Positions 1 to 16,831 of a stretch of 64,000 bases of DNA are shown here, piece after piece. The DNA comes from Beroe ovata (Eukaryota; Ctenophora; Nuda; Beroida; Beroidae), in contig CAMPET010000277.1 in the NCBI GenBank assembly GCA_946803715.1, forward strand, positions 13,343 to 77,342. The letters run 5' to 3'. Position numbers and translations under genes: made by a program. Within the stretch, counting starts at the first letter, position 1. Each line of letters begins with the position of its first letter. Below the pieces are notes generated by a model. It did not search any database and was not told the DNA's origin. It saw only the letters and a program-made list of their open reading frames with translations.

Positions 1-27
1 GTGTGTGTGTGTGTGTGTGTGTGTGTT
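1..27. repeat. (GT)n microsatellite at window edge
   Basis: Uninterrupted GT dinucleotide repeat that starts before the window. The following stretch to about 540 has short ORFs only and no supported gene. Confidence 0.9.
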
Positions 28-540
28 TGAGGATTATCGACTTTGAGAATCATGGACAATGGAAAGTGTTATTCACATGACTGTCATCAGGTTCATACCA
101 CATACTCATTATCATACCGTTCACTGCAATCATAATTACTGTCTGATAATCACAATCACATAATGATCGTAATGAGTTAATCTCTATTGTCCGGAGCAAT
201 GTAATGAGGAGACGTGTCAAGCTATCATTGACACACACACGCACACATTCGTGGCTGTCTATTCATTCTGTGTTATCTCTCGGCTCTCCACGATTCTGTA
301 TAGCCCAACATCGGTACGATTCTCTGTAGATCCTATCTTTCCCCACCCCGAATCCTGCTGAAGTATGAGTGATTCTGAATCTGGAGGTAGTAGTGGTTGT
401 TTATGTTCTCCTAATTTGTAGCCCAATGAACTTCGGTCATTCAAGAGCTTACAGTTATCAAAGCTCTCATAGCACTATTGGGATTGTGCCTCTCTCAATA
501 GTTAACAGACAACATCGCTCTGTTCGCGCATGTTATTTTC

Positions 541-616
541 GGCAGTATCCAAGAAGCCCGACCACGTCACCGCAAATAATTCCGCGGTGACGTGGTCGGG
601 TTTCTTGGATACTGCC
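541..616. repeat. Near-perfect foldback (hairpin) element
   Basis: Two 33-nt arms (541-573 and 584-616) are reverse complements with one mismatch and a 10-nt spacer. The flanks TTATTTTC (533-540) and TAATTTTC (617-624) match at 7 of 8 bases, which looks like an 8-bp target-site duplication. This suggests a very small hAT-type MITE or a solo foldback. It lies just upstream of the first visible exon of the CCDC102-like gene. Confidence 0.75.
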
Positions 617-686
617 TAATTTTCAACGCAACCGCCATAATTCCCCCTCTCTTCTTCTCCACTCCCCTCTTCCTTTACTACCACAG

Positions 687-7604
<6,918 letters not shown>

Positions 7605-8120
7605 AGACGAATTTATGACAAGGGTAAAATGATGATCTTTCATTCGAGAGTGAACGGGTGAGGTATGATGAGAATTGTTATTTCTTTGGATAATTTGTTC
7701 GTGTTCACTGTTCAGTGTACTGAATACCGATGTATATGAACTGATTTATATGAACAATGACTGATGTTTTCTGTTCTAAATACCTGGAATATTCTTGAGA
7801 AATAAGCTTTATTTTTGCGTTAGATTGTATTATTCTTCTAAAATTTATTTTTTTACTGTGGATAATTTGCGTTTTCTGACAAGATATTTGATCTGACTAA
7901 CATTTCTAACCATACTATATTCTTTTTGTATTGAACTAAATTTTAAACTTGAAGTTCTAAGATCGGTAATTTTGTCACCTATTATCATTTAGATCTTCTT
8001 TCAAATCAATGATCTTTCTATAATCTATCCAAAACAAGTAAGAAACCTTCGTATTAATCCAATATTCAGGAATGTATATTGTATGTTTCTTTTCCAACAA
8101 TTCATTCCATTCCCCCTTAG

Positions 8121-8744
8121 CACATGGCACCCGGTACAAGTGACAGGAGTCCCTCACTACTACACGTCATGGAGTTTGAGAGTCTCCTCCCCCGCGGCCA
8201 GCCCACCCCACCTCTCCCTCACCAATTGATTCCCTCATCCCTGCACCTATCCTTCGTGACTGGTCAACTGACCACATGTCGACAATCATACACGGATCTA
8301 GCAGCACATCAACTCGCGATTCCTGATTGGAAACTGATCCCATCATCTCCCAGTCCTCAAGAAGACATTCCTGCTTTTCCTTCACACGTGGTGTCAACAC
8401 ACGTGACACCACACAACTCAACCAGAGAGGTCACACATGTCAAAATAGCACGTTGTCATGGGGACAGAGCAGAGACACTGTTCACATCCCTGAGAAGAGC
8501 AGTTTGTAGATCACGTCGTCGTGTCAGACAGTCACCATATCACAGGGAGACAGCAACACACAACGACAGGCGTGACAGGGTCTTGAGAATGACTGTCACA
8601 GATCACTCCGCTAAGGGGGGAGGTAGAGGTATGGCAAGCATGAGATACTGTTGTAAACAACAATCTTCTTCTAGTTCTTCCCCTTCTTCTTCTATTCTCC
8701 CTCTCCTTATCAAGATATCTTCTGAGTTAGAGCATGTGACGTAG
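8121..8744 (+). CDS. Orphan ORF or terminal exon, unknown
   Basis: An open frame of 206 codons from the ATG at 8124 to a TAG at 8742. It is preceded by a strong acceptor-like tract (CCATTCCCCCTTAG, ending at 8120) and followed by two AATAAA signals. The protein is rich in Ser, Thr, Pro, His and Arg with no recognisable domain and ends in a run of Ser before SELEHVT. It may be the last exon of an unidentified gene, an alternative 3' exon, or an accidental ORF inside the long 3' UTR of the CCDC102-like gene (stop at 7604). I do not recognise it. Confidence 0.35.
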   Translation, partial: HMAPGTSDRSPSLLHVMEFESLLPRGQPTPPLPHQLIPSSLHLSFVTGQLTTCRQSYTDLAAHQLAIPDWKLIPSSPSPQEDIPAFPSHVVSTHVTPHNSTREVTHVKIARCHGDRAETLFTSLRRAVCRSRRRVRQSPYHRETATHNDRRDRVLRMTVTDHSAKGGGRGMASMRYCCKQQSSSSSSPSSSILPLLIKISSELEHVT

Positions 8745-8888
8745 TAAAAACGGTGGAAACCATCAAATTGGGGTAATATGATTAATCATCGTACCGCTGG
8801 ACTGCTATTGTGACTCTTCATGGTGTGTCTGTGTGTGTTTCTTCTGTGTTAGTTTTGCTTGGACTGTGTGGAGTGAAGTTTGGTGTGA

Positions 8889-8908
8889 AATAAAGGAAAC
8901 TCAATAAA
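8889..8908 (+). terminator. Tandem poly(A) signals
   Basis: Two AATAAA hexamers at 8889-8894 and 8903-8908 on the plus strand. They are suitable for ending the transcript of the CCDC102-like gene, whose coding part stops at 7604, or of the orphan exon at 8121-8744. Confidence 0.6.
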
Positions 8909-9231
8909 GTCTCTTCTTCCATAACTTATCTCGTTTTCCTTCGAAGAAGTGAGTCTTACACAAAGTTAAAATACACGGATCGCAACAGCCTCAATTTTCT
9001 CTCTGATCGTTGAAATGTATTCGTCTCTAACTCTAAGTGGACACTTCTGTTAGCGAGAATATCGTCTGTTATCCACAGTGCCTGGACAACCTCCTTTCGA
9101 AATCAGCCTTTTTCAACTCTTTATTTGGAAACATCAACCTTTGATGATTGCAAAAAGATTCTCCCTTCGCCAACCGAATTTTTTACAATAACACCGCCCC
9201 ATCTTATAATACCGAAGAGAGACCTGGATGA

Positions 9232-12200
9232 ATGGCATCGGCTTCCCCTCCACTCTACGAATATGATGTGAAATGGGAATCACGAGTCCCGTGGTCGATA
9301 CGAGGCCGAACTCGGCACGAGGCCAAGTGCTCCTACTGCTGCTCCTTTATAAACATCAGAGACGCGGGATTGGGTGCTCTGCTGGCACACGGTGACAGTG
9401 AAACACACAACTTCATCATGAATTGCAAGCTGGGTTAGAAAATGGAATAGATCAGCGGCAATTCCATTACATTGTCATTTTCTAGCGTGATGTTTTTGCT
9501 CGTGATGTCTCTCATTTGCTTATCGTTTCATTCTCGTTTCCCCCAGACAAGGAAGCTGCTACTCAACACAGAACAGTTCTCGGTACAAGTGTACCTATCA
9601 GTCCACTGGCTCAGAGAGCAGAGATTCTGTGGTGTCTGGGCGTGGCGGCTGCGGTATCTGATCTTGCTCCTACGAATGGTAAAACATCTGAATATCCGGA
9701 CATTCACCATCGCGAATGTGATTCGTAAAACATCTGAATATCCTTACATTCACCATTGTGTTCGTGAATGTATGAGTTTTCAAGTGATAGGAACTGTTTT
9801 ATTTCAGGTATGTTTGAGACTCTGTTCCCGGACTCTAAAATAGCGAAACAGGTGGTGATGAGCAAAAGTAAAGTGAAATACATCATCAACAAAGGCATAC
9901 GACCATACCTGATTCGAGTGAGTGGAGTAACTAAATCAAGACTTGAGGATTACTTGATTGAACCTACAAAATATGTTTTCAGCAACTGGTAGACCCCATC
10001 AAACAGAAGAGGACTTGGTTTGTGCTGGATTTAGTTGAAACTGGAGGATTTCACGAAATATACATCAGGTTTGCGGAATTGAAATCAATAAAATAATCAA
10101 AATATCACAACAATCAATATCATCAAGAATACTATTCACTGCTTCTTCTTCTTCTCTACGGTTCTCCCAGCTCTCTTCTCCCTCGCCCTCTTGTTCTGGA
10201 ACCAGTAGAGCACCGTCTTCTCTGGAAGTCCGATCTCCTCAGCAACTCTCAGTCGAACATCGTGCCCCAAGTACTTGTACACGCTGAATACAAGTTCGAG
10301 TTGAGCACGCTGCGTGTCCGTCGGTTCAGATCGCTTCTTCCGTCGTGGTTTCAGGACTTTTGTCAGCGTCTCTTCTGGAGTAGGGGGTGGTGGAGGAGTG
10401 TTGTCTTGGGATGAGGAGGAGGTTGTTTTCCGTCTACCCCGGACATGCTCATAGGGAGTGTATCGTCTATTACACCGCGTGTCTGATAGAGGGAGAGAGG
10501 GTCCAGAAGTGGAGTTGAGAGGGTAGGATGTGTTAGGGGGAGTGAAGTTAGCGTACTCGGAGTGGTTAGGATCAGGGACACAGAAGGAGGGGTCGAGGTT
10601 TGTATGCTCGGGACTGTAGGTGGGGTCAGCTGGTTGCTGCAGGAAGGACTCGGCGAAACACTGTCCAAGCAGGTCGGGTTGTACAGGACAGGGGGACAGG
10701 AGTTCAACAGTCGGATAGGATGGGGGAGATAGGATAGGTGGAGTAGGGTAGGATGGAATGGTTGAGGGGTCAGAATCAGGTGGAGGGGACGAGCTGTCAA
10801 GTGCATAGGGAGGAGGAGGTGGGTAGGAAAGTGGGCTCTGATCAGGAGTGAAGGTACAGGGTGGGGAGAAGTAGGATGGTGGGGTATGCTCAGGAGTCAG
10901 GGTGGCGTGGTATGCAGGAGCGAGGAGGGGGGTTGACGGATGGGATGTGGGGAGGTCAGGCTGGCAGGGGAAGAGTGTAGGATGGATAGTATCCAGGGGA
11001 GGGAGCGAGGGAACCAAGTAATCGGCGGGTTGCGGGTTGTAGGTGGGGAAGACAAACTCCTGGNTGGGAGCCACTGAAACTGCCTACTAATTTAGTTAAG
11101 GGCTTCCGATGGCCGACAACCGATACTATAAGTACTTCTGAATAATTGAGTTGGGAGCTACAGGTGCTTGTTCCTTCATGGTTAGGAGCTACTTAACTAC
11201 TTAACTTAGCTACTTAACTGCTACTTAGCTTACTTAACTTAGCTACTTAACTGCAGATACTACTTCTCGAGTTTGGAGCTCCGAGCTATCGAAATGGTCG
11301 TTACAACTTCTCTACTTCAGAGCTGTTACAGACACCATTTCCAAGGCTAGGAGCTAGCAATATCTCCACCTCGATCCCCGAAGCTTTTAAGGATCAATGG
11401 CCGTACTTGAGACGTACCAACTGCCAACTTCACTTTTTGACCATGAACTTCGATGAAAATATCAAGCAGCTATAGTTTACAATCGGAGACCATTCTCATG
11501 AGCCAGTATACCAAGTTAGAGGTCAAAATTGGGTCCTATTCAGCTGAATTTGCGATTCAAAATTTTATCTAGATTATCTAGATAATCTAGATAATGGCGA
11601 AAAAATTATCTATTTGTCTAGATAAAAGATTTTCAGTAGATAATGGAAACCCTAACCCCCAGTAGTCAGCATTAACTGAAGTTTGTTTTCCGTTCAGGCA
11701 CTTCGCAAAAGTGGAGTACCTCTGGGTAAGCTAGTCCACATATCGATACCACCACTTGGAGATTATGACGAGGTAAAACATTAGACAATCCAAACTCTGA
11801 AACCATGATAGACCACGCATTCACAAATTTAGTTTGTAATTGTGTTGGTCTTATATCATATGAGTTGGTCTAATCTGAGTTTTCCAGGTGCTGAAGGGTG
11901 TTGAAGAAGCAGTGATCAAAGAAGGGGGCAGGGAACTGCTGAGAACACAACCCTTTGATGAAAGCGTGATACATCATGTCTACCGAAAGGTTTGGCATTC
12001 CGCTCACCCTGTGAGCGTCGAATATTATCACTAACTCACAGACCCTAACTCGCTCATTCACTCACCTCTCTCTTACTCTCACAGTCACACACACAGACCC
12101 TTACTTGCATACTCACTCACTCACTGACTCTACCTCACACACTCCCTCACACACTCCCTCACTCACTGACTCTACCTCACATATACACTCACATATTCAC

Positions 12201-15200
12201 TCACTCATTTCGCAGACATTGTTGGCTGTTTCTGATTGGGGTCTAGAGGATCTAGTTTTCGATTTAGTCCTATGGTTTGCCTCTGATTCCCCGATCGAGG
12301 CACCATTCGGAAGACTTGTAGAGGAATTCTCAGACCGAAGAGGTGGTAACGGCTGCGTTTTGTCAACACTCAGGTAAACACTAAACAAAGACTGAATCCT
12401 CCTTTTAGAAATCTTTGAGTTTCGTTGCTTTGAATTTTAACCTGGATTGATATCCACTATTATAATAGATACAGCACTACACATAATTCTCTGTTGTTTA
12501 CTGTATCACATGCATTGTTCAGACGGAACCCCATGGCTCTGAACAAGTGGTTCAAGAAGATCTCAACCAACTGGACATGTCTGGTCACGTACTTCACCAA
12601 CTTCGTCCCCAATTCCCAGCGCGGAATACGGAAGTGTCCGCGATTCCAGCGCCTCACCTCCTCCCTCACCAACCCCGTTACCATGGTGAGGATGTGGTTC
12701 CTGCGGAGTATCGGCGAGAGACTAGAGCAGTTCCTGCAGGAATGTTTCCCAGTGGGAGAGCAGGAGAGGGGAACGTCTGTTCATCTCGTATACAAGTCCT
12801 CTTCTTCTCTTATCAAGGATGTAGGAGGTGGGTAGATACTAGATATTATATCATCAGCAGTGACATGTATCGCAATCTAAGGAAGAATTGGCGCCTATTA
12901 GCTGTGGGCTCCGATCGCAGTGATCTTACAGAAACGAACTTAAATATCATCTCATGTTGTGTATTACATTCCTAACATCCACTACGCCCTCCTCTCTGTA
13001 GAGTGTTTCCTCAAGAGACGACTGCCCATCTCGCGTGACTGTGGCGTGTCACATGTCAAGTACGAGGAACGGGAACACCAGCTGGACACGATGTACACGG
13101 GGGATCCTCCGCAATCTCTCCTCCGGGACATTCCCACGCTGAAACTCGTGGTGTTCGACACTGAGGTCAGGGACACGTATGCGGTGCTGTTTGGGACACT
13201 CGCTCAGCACTTGCCTCTCACTGATAGGGTGTGGAGGGGATGCAAGCTTCTCAATCCAGGTAGATTTTGATAAACTGCCAGATATCTCTAAAAATAATTT
13301 CGATCTCCGATTCAATACTAATAGGTTTCGAGATAATCTCCATGATAAAAACATAGGATCGGAGTAATCGGACTCGGCCTTTAATTCATTTCACTTTCAG
13401 AAATCCGAATAACCAGGAAGGACTACCGGAAGGATCTAAAGGATTTGGTTGGGGCTGTTTCCCATGTCATGGGGGGAATTTCCTATCCGAATGTTCTAGA
13501 GGAGTGGAATGAATACCAGGTACAATGAAACTCCAATATAGGTGGCCCAATCGAAGTTCTGACCAAACTTCTGGATTCATCTGAAAAAACCAAACCTCTC
13601 TCACTCCTCAGTCAAGTGACTTCCCCGGTATCGAAAGTTGTACGGATAATGTCGAGATATACTGGGACAGAATCCTCCAGACACGTTCACGCGAGGGGAT
13701 GCACAAGTTCAGCTCCCTGTCTAAGCTGGTGAAAGTACTCCTGTGCCTTGTGTACAACACATCAGCATCACATGATTGCGGATCACATGACAACAGCCGT
13801 AGATTAGCGTATCAGATCACACGGCAGTATCTGGATCTGATTCCCGCTGCCAGAATCACTGATATACCAATCACGGACGAGCTTGTTTCGGTGTACCAGG
13901 AGACTTCGAGAAGGTTTGAGGAGGTCTTATTGATTTTCAACCTTATCATATCATTTAGAAACACGTTTTGGCGAAACTTTTCTCGTAAACCAGTAGTTGC
14001 CCACTTTTAATCTCACATGATATTAACGATTTAATTTCATTTCTTGGTTAAGGTATCACGACGCTGAACGCATGAATTACGATGCACAAGCGGATTCCCT
14101 GTCAGGGAGTAGTGAGGTTGTGGATCTGGGAGGGAACAACTCTGCTTGTATTGGTGCAGCACAGTCAAGATACAGCGAGATCAAGGACATAGAGACCCTT
14201 CTTGTGCAAGGTAAGTCTGCAAGGTAAGTCTGCAAGGTAAGTCTGGGGGATGGTGAAATTTGGGAGGAATGGAATTTGCCGGTGGGGTATTTTAGAAGCT
14301 GAATCGGGATCAAGAGTCTTCACCCAATCCCCATCCAATCGACCCATGTAATTAAAAATTCTCGCATTCAAATTTGAAACCACCCACAAACGCAGGATTC
14401 AGACTGCTGAGTGAAGGACTAGCTTGTGCCAGTGAAGTGAAAGTATCACGTGGAATGTCAGTGATCAAAGAGGGGAGAGGGAGGTTGAGAGAACTGAGAA
14501 CTCATCTCACAAACAGAGACCACATTCGAGACCTGGATGAGAATAATCGACTACTACTAGCAGGTAGATGGGAGGAGGGAGAGGAGAAAAGACTTGTCAT
14601 TCTCTTTGTTTATCAAGGGACTGGGGAGGACAATTTTTCTCAAATGACTTTTTAAGGGATGAGAGAAAATTTATTGTGAAATAAGGGTTCCGCTGGGTAA
14701 GGAGAGGGTGGCCTGCCTTTCTCAAATTATAAATCTGATAAATACTTATCGTGATATTTTGAAACTTTGATGTCTCTGATCTCATCCTTACTGCAGGTCT
14801 GTACGCTGTGGAAAGGAGCAGACAATCGGGTCGAGACTATGATGGTCGGACTAGTCTCAGTATCATCAAGTGGGGTTGTGAGGGGGCGTCTGATCTCAAA
14901 CTGGATCTGAGAGCAGAATTCGGGGATAGCAGTCTTACCCCATTGGTATGGGTAGCACGTGTGTACAGCTTCCGTTTTTAGGGAACTTTCCTCTTTTCTT
15001 TCCCGAATACAAACTCCATTATTTCCCGTTGAAGGCTTTTGCTGAGGAACTATCCAGATAGGTATCCTTTTTTTGGATGGAATTTCCAGCTCCATTCCAC
15101 AACTCAGTTATCCCAGGATCAGAGCAAGACTGAAGATGGGAGGACAGATACTGGTGAGGATTTGCCAAGAGATTCTGGATGTTCTGGATGTTTCAGGTAA
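9232..15200 (+). CDS. Multi-exon gene derived from a hAT-like transposase
   Basis: Fifteen phase-compatible exons: 9232-9433, 9547-9678, 9808-9917, 9983-10068, 11698-11725 (or 11698-11772), 11888-11989, 12216-12373, 12523-12827, 13002-13259, 13401-13519, 13612-13913, 14053-14210, 14396-14563, 14797-14945 and 15090-15200 (TAA). The product is about 795 residues. The N-terminus has a BED-like finger (CSYCC...ALLAHGDSETH). The middle and C-terminal parts follow an invertebrate hAT-derived family block by block: YIINKGIRPYL, SLTNPVTMVRMWFL, LEQFLQECFPVGEQE, YPNVLEEWNEYQ, YWDRIL and FSSLSKLVKVLLCLVYN. The place where that family has the NADVERxxS dimerisation motif reads TSASHDCGSHD here, and the usual acidic residues are not conserved. 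Many introns and lost motifs point to a domesticated, non-mobile gene. Exon 5 is uncertain. An antisense homeobox gene lies in the intron 10069-11697. DNA binding is inferred only. Confidence 0.7.
10136..11073 (-). CDS. Homeodomain protein (main and last exon)
   Basis: A 312-codon open frame; the last 60 or so residues form a homeodomain at about residues 244-303. Core positions fit: L16, F20, Y25, R31, A35, L40, W48, F49, N51 and R53, with Gln50 and the motif WFQNKR. Position 47 is Tyr where Ile or Val is usual. About 240 residues before it are rich in Pro, Ser, Thr and Tyr, without a known motif, and may be an activation region. A basic tail ending KKKK follows. The frame has no Met; it begins after an acceptor (GTTTCAG ending at 11074), so an upstream first exon is needed and was not identified. 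One N at 11064 falls in the fourth codon. It looks nearest to ANTP/PRD-type domains but I cannot place it in a family. Nuclear sequence-specific DNA binding is expected. It is nested antisense inside the hAT-derived gene. Confidence 0.88.
11075..11697. other. Intronic stretch with short repeats
   Basis: No supported coding exon. The sequence contains repeated CTACTTAACT-type motifs (about 11187-11250) and a TCTAGATAAT cluster with inverted symmetry (about 11565-11640). The first exon and promoter of the antisense homeobox gene should lie here or beyond. Confidence 0.45.
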
Positions 15201-15498
15201 ATTATGTGTTCAGTGTGTTGTGTGTCATAAAAAATCCTATTCTGTGTATGAGTTGCATGTCTGGTCGTTACATACGCGAGAAAGTTGCTGAGCAAAATCA
15301 AAAATCGAACTCAAAATCTAATAATAAGGTTCGCCGAAAAGTTACTTTCATATCACCCAAAAACTAAGTCCTCATTAGAACCGACAATTGCTACGCCTGA
15401 ATCCTGATATTATACAGCACGCATTTCCATGAACACGTTCTCGATGAACACGTTCTCCATGAACACGTTCTCCATGATCACTCCCCATGTGCATTCTC

Positions 15499-16690
15499 TC
15501 ACGAGCGTGGTATGGGAAGTGCAGGTTGAACATCCAGCTGAAATATAAATCTGATATCAGTAATCAGTATGTGCTGGTAAAATCTGATATCAGTAATCAG
15601 TATGTGCTGGTAAAATCTGATATCAGTAATCAGTATGTGCTGGTAAAATGGGGTGAGGGAGAGGCAGAATTTGGGGAATAATGATCCCAATCTCTTGAGT
15701 CATTCAATGGGGTTTTGCCCAAGTTTTCATCCCCGTTAGGGCGAGAGAAAACTTTTTATGAAAGCTCCACAGATCTGCTTGTATATATCGACTTACCTCC
15801 CTAGCAGTTTGTACTAAGGAGCAGAAACCACAGAACAGCACAGCCACTACATCCCCAACGATAGTACCCTCGATGTTGTACCTAGCTCTCACCTATGTGG
15901 GTATCAGGGGGTTTTCATGTCAGTGGAATCAGGGGGAAGCAAGCTTTTCCCGGTAAATAACAGTGACCTGTATTCAGTGGCTCCACCTCTGCAGAGAATC
16001 GGTCCGTTATCATGAATCTAGACCAGACTCAGTTCACCGGTCTTCACCAGTTAATGGATAAACCGGTGAAAACACCCGCGCTTATTAATCCTGTGTTTCA
16101 TAGAGTGTACCCACCCGTTCCCGAGTGATGATGGCACAGTAGATGTTCAGGAGGGGTACCAGGGACACGAGCATGTAGGTGAGCAAATCCTCACCCAGCC
16201 CCTCACCTATCTTCCCTGTGGGACAGTATTGGTGAGGTAGTGATCCGGCGACGGTCCCATATTTCCCGCTTGCAGTCTATCGCCGAGGCAGTAATTGATG
16301 ACAGCGGGGAAATAAACCATAATGTAGTGGAAAACTTTGGTCGCTGTCATAATGCGATTGATAGTTCTGTAGTGAGCGTTTTGGCTCTATATTATTACAT
16401 GAGAGACATCACAATGAATTGGTTCATATTGGGAGCAACATTGAGACCAGGAAGTATTTGAATTTTGAAAAAACAATTCATCAGATTACTCGCCATTTGC
16501 TTAACGAGCCTCAATCGCCTAAACTGACAAATTCCCCTCCGGAAAACTCACCAAAAGTCACACATGGCAAGAAACATGTGAGTAAGCAGAGCCCGATATC
16601 ATCAAAACAGCCACACAGTCCATGACTCCAGGCTGTGGAGGGCATGACCGCTCCAGCCAGCTGTCCGCCTAGGTTCTGAACAACTTCCAT
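15499..16690 (-). CDS. PLAC8 (Cys-rich) family protein, four exons
   Basis: Coding exons in transcript order are 16552-16690, 16115-16215, 15797-15892 and 15499-15537, all GT-AG with matching phases, giving 124 residues, the usual PLAC8 size. Visible family landmarks: WSHGLCGCFDDIGLC near the N-terminus, CLLTCFLPCVTFG, a hydrophobic LVSLVPLLNIYCAIITRERV segment, then ARYNIEGTIVGD and CGFCSLVQTARE. The last part corresponds to the conserved CCGPCALCQxARE end of the family, here with fewer cysteines. I chose the ATG at 16690; the frame stays open to 16831, so a longer N-terminus is possible. PLAC8 proteins are small membrane-associated proteins linked to cell-number control and cation handling; the exact role here is unknown. 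It converges with the hAT-derived gene, stop to stop about 300 bp. Confidence 0.85.
15540..15655. repeat. 33-bp tandem repeat, about 3 copies
   Basis: Units of AAATCTGATATCAGTAATCA plus TATGTGCTGGT repeat head to tail in the last intron of the PLAC8-like gene, ending close to the acceptor of its last exon. Just downstream of that gene (about 15427-15478) a second short array of GAACACGTTCTC-type units occurs four times. Confidence 0.8.
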
Positions 16691-16831
16691 GATTTCCTGC
16701 GTTATATGCACTACTACCTGAGATTTCTGTACAAATATGGGATGTAGAGATGTGCAGTTACTAGAGCAGTCCACTGCTCCAAAACTATAATTAATGGTTT
16801 TTGTGGTTTCTCGTGTGATGGGTGTGATCAT

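Noticed and set aside
10363-10806. 147-codon minus-strand ORF in another frame of the homeobox exon
   Set aside because: A frame-shifted reading of the Pro-rich region; the homeodomain frame is clearly the real one.
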